A stretch of 64,000 bases of DNA, taken from Prosapia bicincta. Taxonomy: Eukaryota > Arthropoda > Insecta > Hemiptera > Cercopidae. A model generated the notes under the pieces. It was given only the letters and a program-made list of their open reading frames with translations, ran no database searches and was not told the DNA's origin. The position numbers and the translations under genes were made by a program. Below, in pieces: positions 61,200 through 64,000 of this stretch. The number at the start of each line of letters is the position of its first letter. Position 1 is the stretch's first letter. Location: NCBI GenBank assembly GCA_036971475.1, contig JBAIZL010000002.1, positions 173,133,024 to 173,197,023 of the forward strand, given 5' to 3'.

Positions 61200-62380
61200 T
61201 ATGGGGTGTATGATGTTTCGATGAGGGCGAGGTCGCCCTAGGGGTTGTTTTAAATAACATATAAAATTGCCAAAAAACGATCGGTTAGATCAAACGACCA
61301 ACGTTTCAACTAAACAACTGTCATACGCTAAGTTTAACCGACCAACATACGCGAAGTTCAAACGAACAACATTTACACCAAGTTCAAATAGTCAACTGTC
61401 TGTGTGGGAAGCGGCCTATCACATTGCAGGCGCTCGGTAGGCTTTAAATTGCATCCAACCTAACCAAACCTATGTGTGGGGGGTGACCTCAGCTACGTTC
61501 AGGACCATATCCGGGGGTAGCTCCGGGGGTAGATTGGGGGTGGGGGGTAGTTTTCGAAAAAATTTTGGAAAAACGTGCCTTGACCGATAGGGTGAGTTTA
61601 GAGTGTATTATTGCGTCGGTAGGGGTGGTTTCACCTAGGGGTAGTTTTTAAATAAAATATGAAATTGCCGAAAATCGATCGGTTGGATCAACAGACAGTA
61701 CTGGATATGTCTAGAGTCCATTATGGACTGCTGCGGGGATGGTTTCACCAAGGGGTAGTTTTTAAATATAATATGAAATTGCCAAAAATCGATCGGTTGG
61801 ATCGAATGACTGTATATGGTATGGTTAAAGTCTATTATGGACTGCTGCGGGGGCGGGGTCACCTGAGGGCCGATTTCAGACTGTCAAAAATGATCGGGGT
61901 CCTAGGTAAAATCCGCCCGGGAACCAGGCATTAGTTAAACCCGCCAAGGAGCAGGTAGAGCCAATATTGAGCACGCTCTCGGTTAAAGCCAATCCAAGCC
62001 TAGCCACCCAGCAGCTAGGCTTTAGGTAAAGCTAACACGGAGCAAAGCCTCAGGTAAAGCCAACCTGGGTAAAGTAACCCTGGCCATATCTAGAGACACC
62101 CAGGAGCCAGGCCCGAGGTAAATTCGCACTAGATTCAGGCTTTAAGTAAAGGCACCTTGGAGAAAGGCCCGAGGTAAATTCACACTAGAGCAGGGCTTTA
62201 AGTGAGGGGTAGGTCTGCATCAAAAAATGATAGGTTAGATCAAATGACCAACGATCCAACTAAACGCTAATTTTAATCGACCAACAATTATACACCGAGT
62301 TCAATTAGACAACAGTCTATGCGGGGAATCGACCTATCACATTGCAGGGGCCCGGTAGGTCTACGCAAACGGTCGCTGTA
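61200..62380. repeat. GC-richer island of diverged direct repeats
   Basis: Two long related blocks (61278-61442 and 62228-62360) share GGTTAGATCAAA-GACCAACG, AAGTTCAA and CCTATCACATTGCAGG. Between them, a roughly 116-bp unit recurs (TTTCACC-AGGGGTAGTTTTTAAA, ATGAAATTGCC-AAAATCGATC, GTCTATTATGGACTGCTGCGG). From about 61880 to 62200, a short degenerate unit recurs with AGGTAAA followed by GCC or TTC. No protein frame makes sense. It is distinct in base composition from the rest of the window. Confidence 0.75.
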
Positions 62381-63203
62381 AGACGTGAAGGCTTATATAC
62401 CATGTTAGGCCAATATATATATGATAGCCCACATAATGTGTTAAACAAATATCCATGTAAACCTGCATACATACTATGCTAGGCCAACATACATGGGCCT
62501 ACCATGTCTGTAAACCACTGGCCAAACCCCTTATGATCTGAGCTACTTTTACCTCCTCTATCAGGTTGATCCTGGCAACCGTATAATATGGGAAGTACTA
62601 TATGGTATAGCTAACAATGCATCACCAATCAAGCCCAAGTAAGGATTTAATATAGATGATGACGTATCCGCGTTCGAGCGACTCTATGCAGGTATTAGAC
62701 CCACCCTAACTAGAGGGGGAAGGGGTTATGTTTGTCTATGCTACAAAAAACCCGCACAGCTGTGTCGTAGTGAATCAAGGTGACTGTATCGATCTACTAT
62801 GTACTGCCGGCACACCAAGGCATACATATATAATAAAAAATCAGCTATGTATACACCCTACAGCCAGGATTGTGTTTAGATATAATCGTATTAGGTATAC
62901 ATAAATGTAGGCTGTTATATTTTAGATAAAAAGGTCTATGGAGAAACACTAATAACGAGGTCTATCACATAACATGAATAAATATAAGTTATAAAACGAA
63001 CCTAACTATCTATTCAACAGGGTGTTTTAGCAATATAAGAGCAGTATAAACATATAATACTGGATAAGGCCAACGATATAAGGATCGGAAAAGGGCAGGT
63101 ATATGAAATAATATATATACAATAAAGGTATTCAGCATGACGATTTATTAAACTAACATATAACAATAATTTTACAGTGCATAGATATAAATTGTTCTCA
63201 ATA
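62381..63203. other. Non-coding stretch
   Basis: No gene recognised. Confidence 0.5.
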
Positions 63204-63368
63204 TTACATATATAATTTAAATGTGTCGATGATCCGAGATCTGCAATGTGGGCAGCGATTACATCTTGAGAGACAGGGTAAGCAAAAGACATGTCCGCAT
63301 GGCGTGGCAACAGCGTTGCGAGGGTTCTTACAACATATATTGCATAAGCTAATCTCCGCCGGTCGTGG
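63204..63368 (-). CDS. RING-finger terminal exon (partial gene)
   Basis: 54 codons ending in TAA. They form a C3HC4 RING finger: CNIC, then PCGH, FCLPC and CPHC, followed by RIIDTFKLYM at the very C-terminus. The layout resembles the terminal RING of IAP-, Neuralized- or Mindbomb-type E3 ubiquitin ligases, where RING finger ends the protein. The exon start is placed after a polypyrimidine tract and CAG on the minus strand (T8GCCTTCAG), a good splice acceptor. Upstream exons were not found and may lie beyond the window. It may belong to a host gene or a mobile element. Confidence 0.6.
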   Translation of the reverse strand, partial: PRPAEISLCNICCKNPRNAVATPCGHVFCLPCLSRCNRCPHCRSRIIDTFKLYM

Positions 63369-63502
63369 CTGAAGGCAAAAAAAAGTCAATTAGTAACAAA
63401 TGTATATGCATATACAAATCCTGTAAGAAACAATATGATTAGTAAATCGGTCCAGATAGCCTGAAAAAAAAGTCAATCGAAATAATATGAAAATCTACCT
63501 AC

Positions 63503-63748
63503 ATTATTGGTACGCTAAAACAGAACGCCATCAAACACGTAAATCGGCTCACTCAACACGAAAATCCTGAGGCACTGAGACTTCTCGACAACAACCACCT
63601 GACAAGACGACTCAAAAGGACAAAACCATTTGAACTCGTTGAACGACAAGAGTCACAACAATACTCTTCCTCACGCCGGTTGGCTTCCAACATCAAACTA
63701 GATACAATGGAAATCAATGGATTCTTTGTAATAGAAGCTAAAATCTAA
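63503..63748 (+). pseudogene. Jockey-like LINE ORF2 C-terminal fragment
   Basis: An 81-codon open stretch without ATG reads NAIKHVNRLTQHENPEALRL, then RRLKRTKPFELV, and ends in TAA. The H-x-x-R ... NP ... RRLKR-x-x-P-x-x-L pattern is the conserved C-terminal tail of Jockey-clade ORF2. A 46-base 3' UTR and poly(A) follow. It is a typical 5'-truncated insertion, beginning at about 63500. Confidence 0.75.
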
Positions 63749-63792
63749 TTATCAAATGTAAATTAATGGTTGGTCAGAAATGACCAGTTTTA

Positions 63793-63794
<2 letters not shown>

Positions 63795-63866
<72 letters not shown>

Positions 63867-63898
63867 TAAATAAATATATATATATATATATATATATA
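63795..63898 (+). repeat. Poly(A) followed by (TA)n and (AAAT)n
   Basis: About 30 A residues mark the LINE 3' end, followed by TA dinucleotides interrupted by AAATAAATAAAT. Confidence 0.95.
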
Positions 63899-64000
63899 AC
63901 CTCTATGATGGGCACAGGACTAGGAAGGCTATTTGTGGAAATTTCGTTTGTGGGGTGGGACTTTCTAAATTATATTTTTAGACATAACAGCCTTCTTACG

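Noticed and set aside
62560..62590. GGTTGATCCTGGC phrase resembling the start of 18S rRNA
   Set aside because: Only about a dozen bases resemble the conserved 18S start; the sequence after it shows no further rRNA similarity.

Overview
This is AT-rich eukaryotic DNA, most likely from an insect or another arthropod. The transposon set points that way: an I-group LINE with RNase H, a 17.6-like Gypsy remnant with a TGGCGCAG-type primer-binding site, Jockey-like and RTE-like LINE fragments, a hAT/ZBED fossil, a tRNA-derived SINE and a Polinton. I recognise no complete conventional host gene. The only plausible host exon is a RING-finger terminal exon near the right edge (63.2-63.4 kb, minus strand). 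The species cannot be determined from the window.

Layout. 1-27 kb is AT-rich non-coding DNA with microsatellites, two minisatellites (4.8-5.2 and 13.9-14.9 kb), a hAT/ZBED-type fossil (15.7-16.8 kb) and a decayed minus-strand Gypsy gag-protease remnant between 102-bp direct repeats (23.4-25.7 kb). 27.5-31.8 kb holds a nearly full-length but broken I-group LINE, flanked by 356/358-bp direct repeats, far longer than a usual target-site duplication. 32-43.5 kb is AT-rich DNA without recognisable genes. 43571-45530 is an exact-period array of 28 copies of a 70-bp satellite.

The centrepiece is a Polinton (Maverick) virus-like transposon at 48061-60736. It is bounded by 205-208-bp terminal inverted repeats that I read as differing at one base plus one AGT triplet, with a 6-bp target-site duplication (GATATA) outside both ends. 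Its + strand carries a compact, overlapping gene block: chromodomain integrase, FtsK/A32-like packaging ATPase, coiled-coil protein, a conserved small protein, a phospholipase A2-like basic protein, an adenain-like protease, a penton-type minor capsid protein, a small ORF and a double-jelly-roll major capsid protein. On the opposite strand is a full-length matrix metalloproteinase (signal peptide, cysteine switch, zinc motif, hemopexin domain), an apparently captured animal gene. No DNA polymerase B is present. The left arm where genes could lie is a roughly 870-bp CA microsatellite, and the right arm holds LINE and SINE debris. The copy therefore keeps integration and virion genes but lacks its replicase, and was probably mobilised with a polymerase supplied in trans.

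60.9-62.4 kb is a distinct GC-richer repeat island. It includes a 29-bp tandem repeat whose every full unit carries an E2F-like site and, in most units, a YY1-like core, followed by longer diverged direct repeats. The window ends with the RING exon and a 5'-truncated Jockey-like LINE tail with poly(A) and (TA)n.
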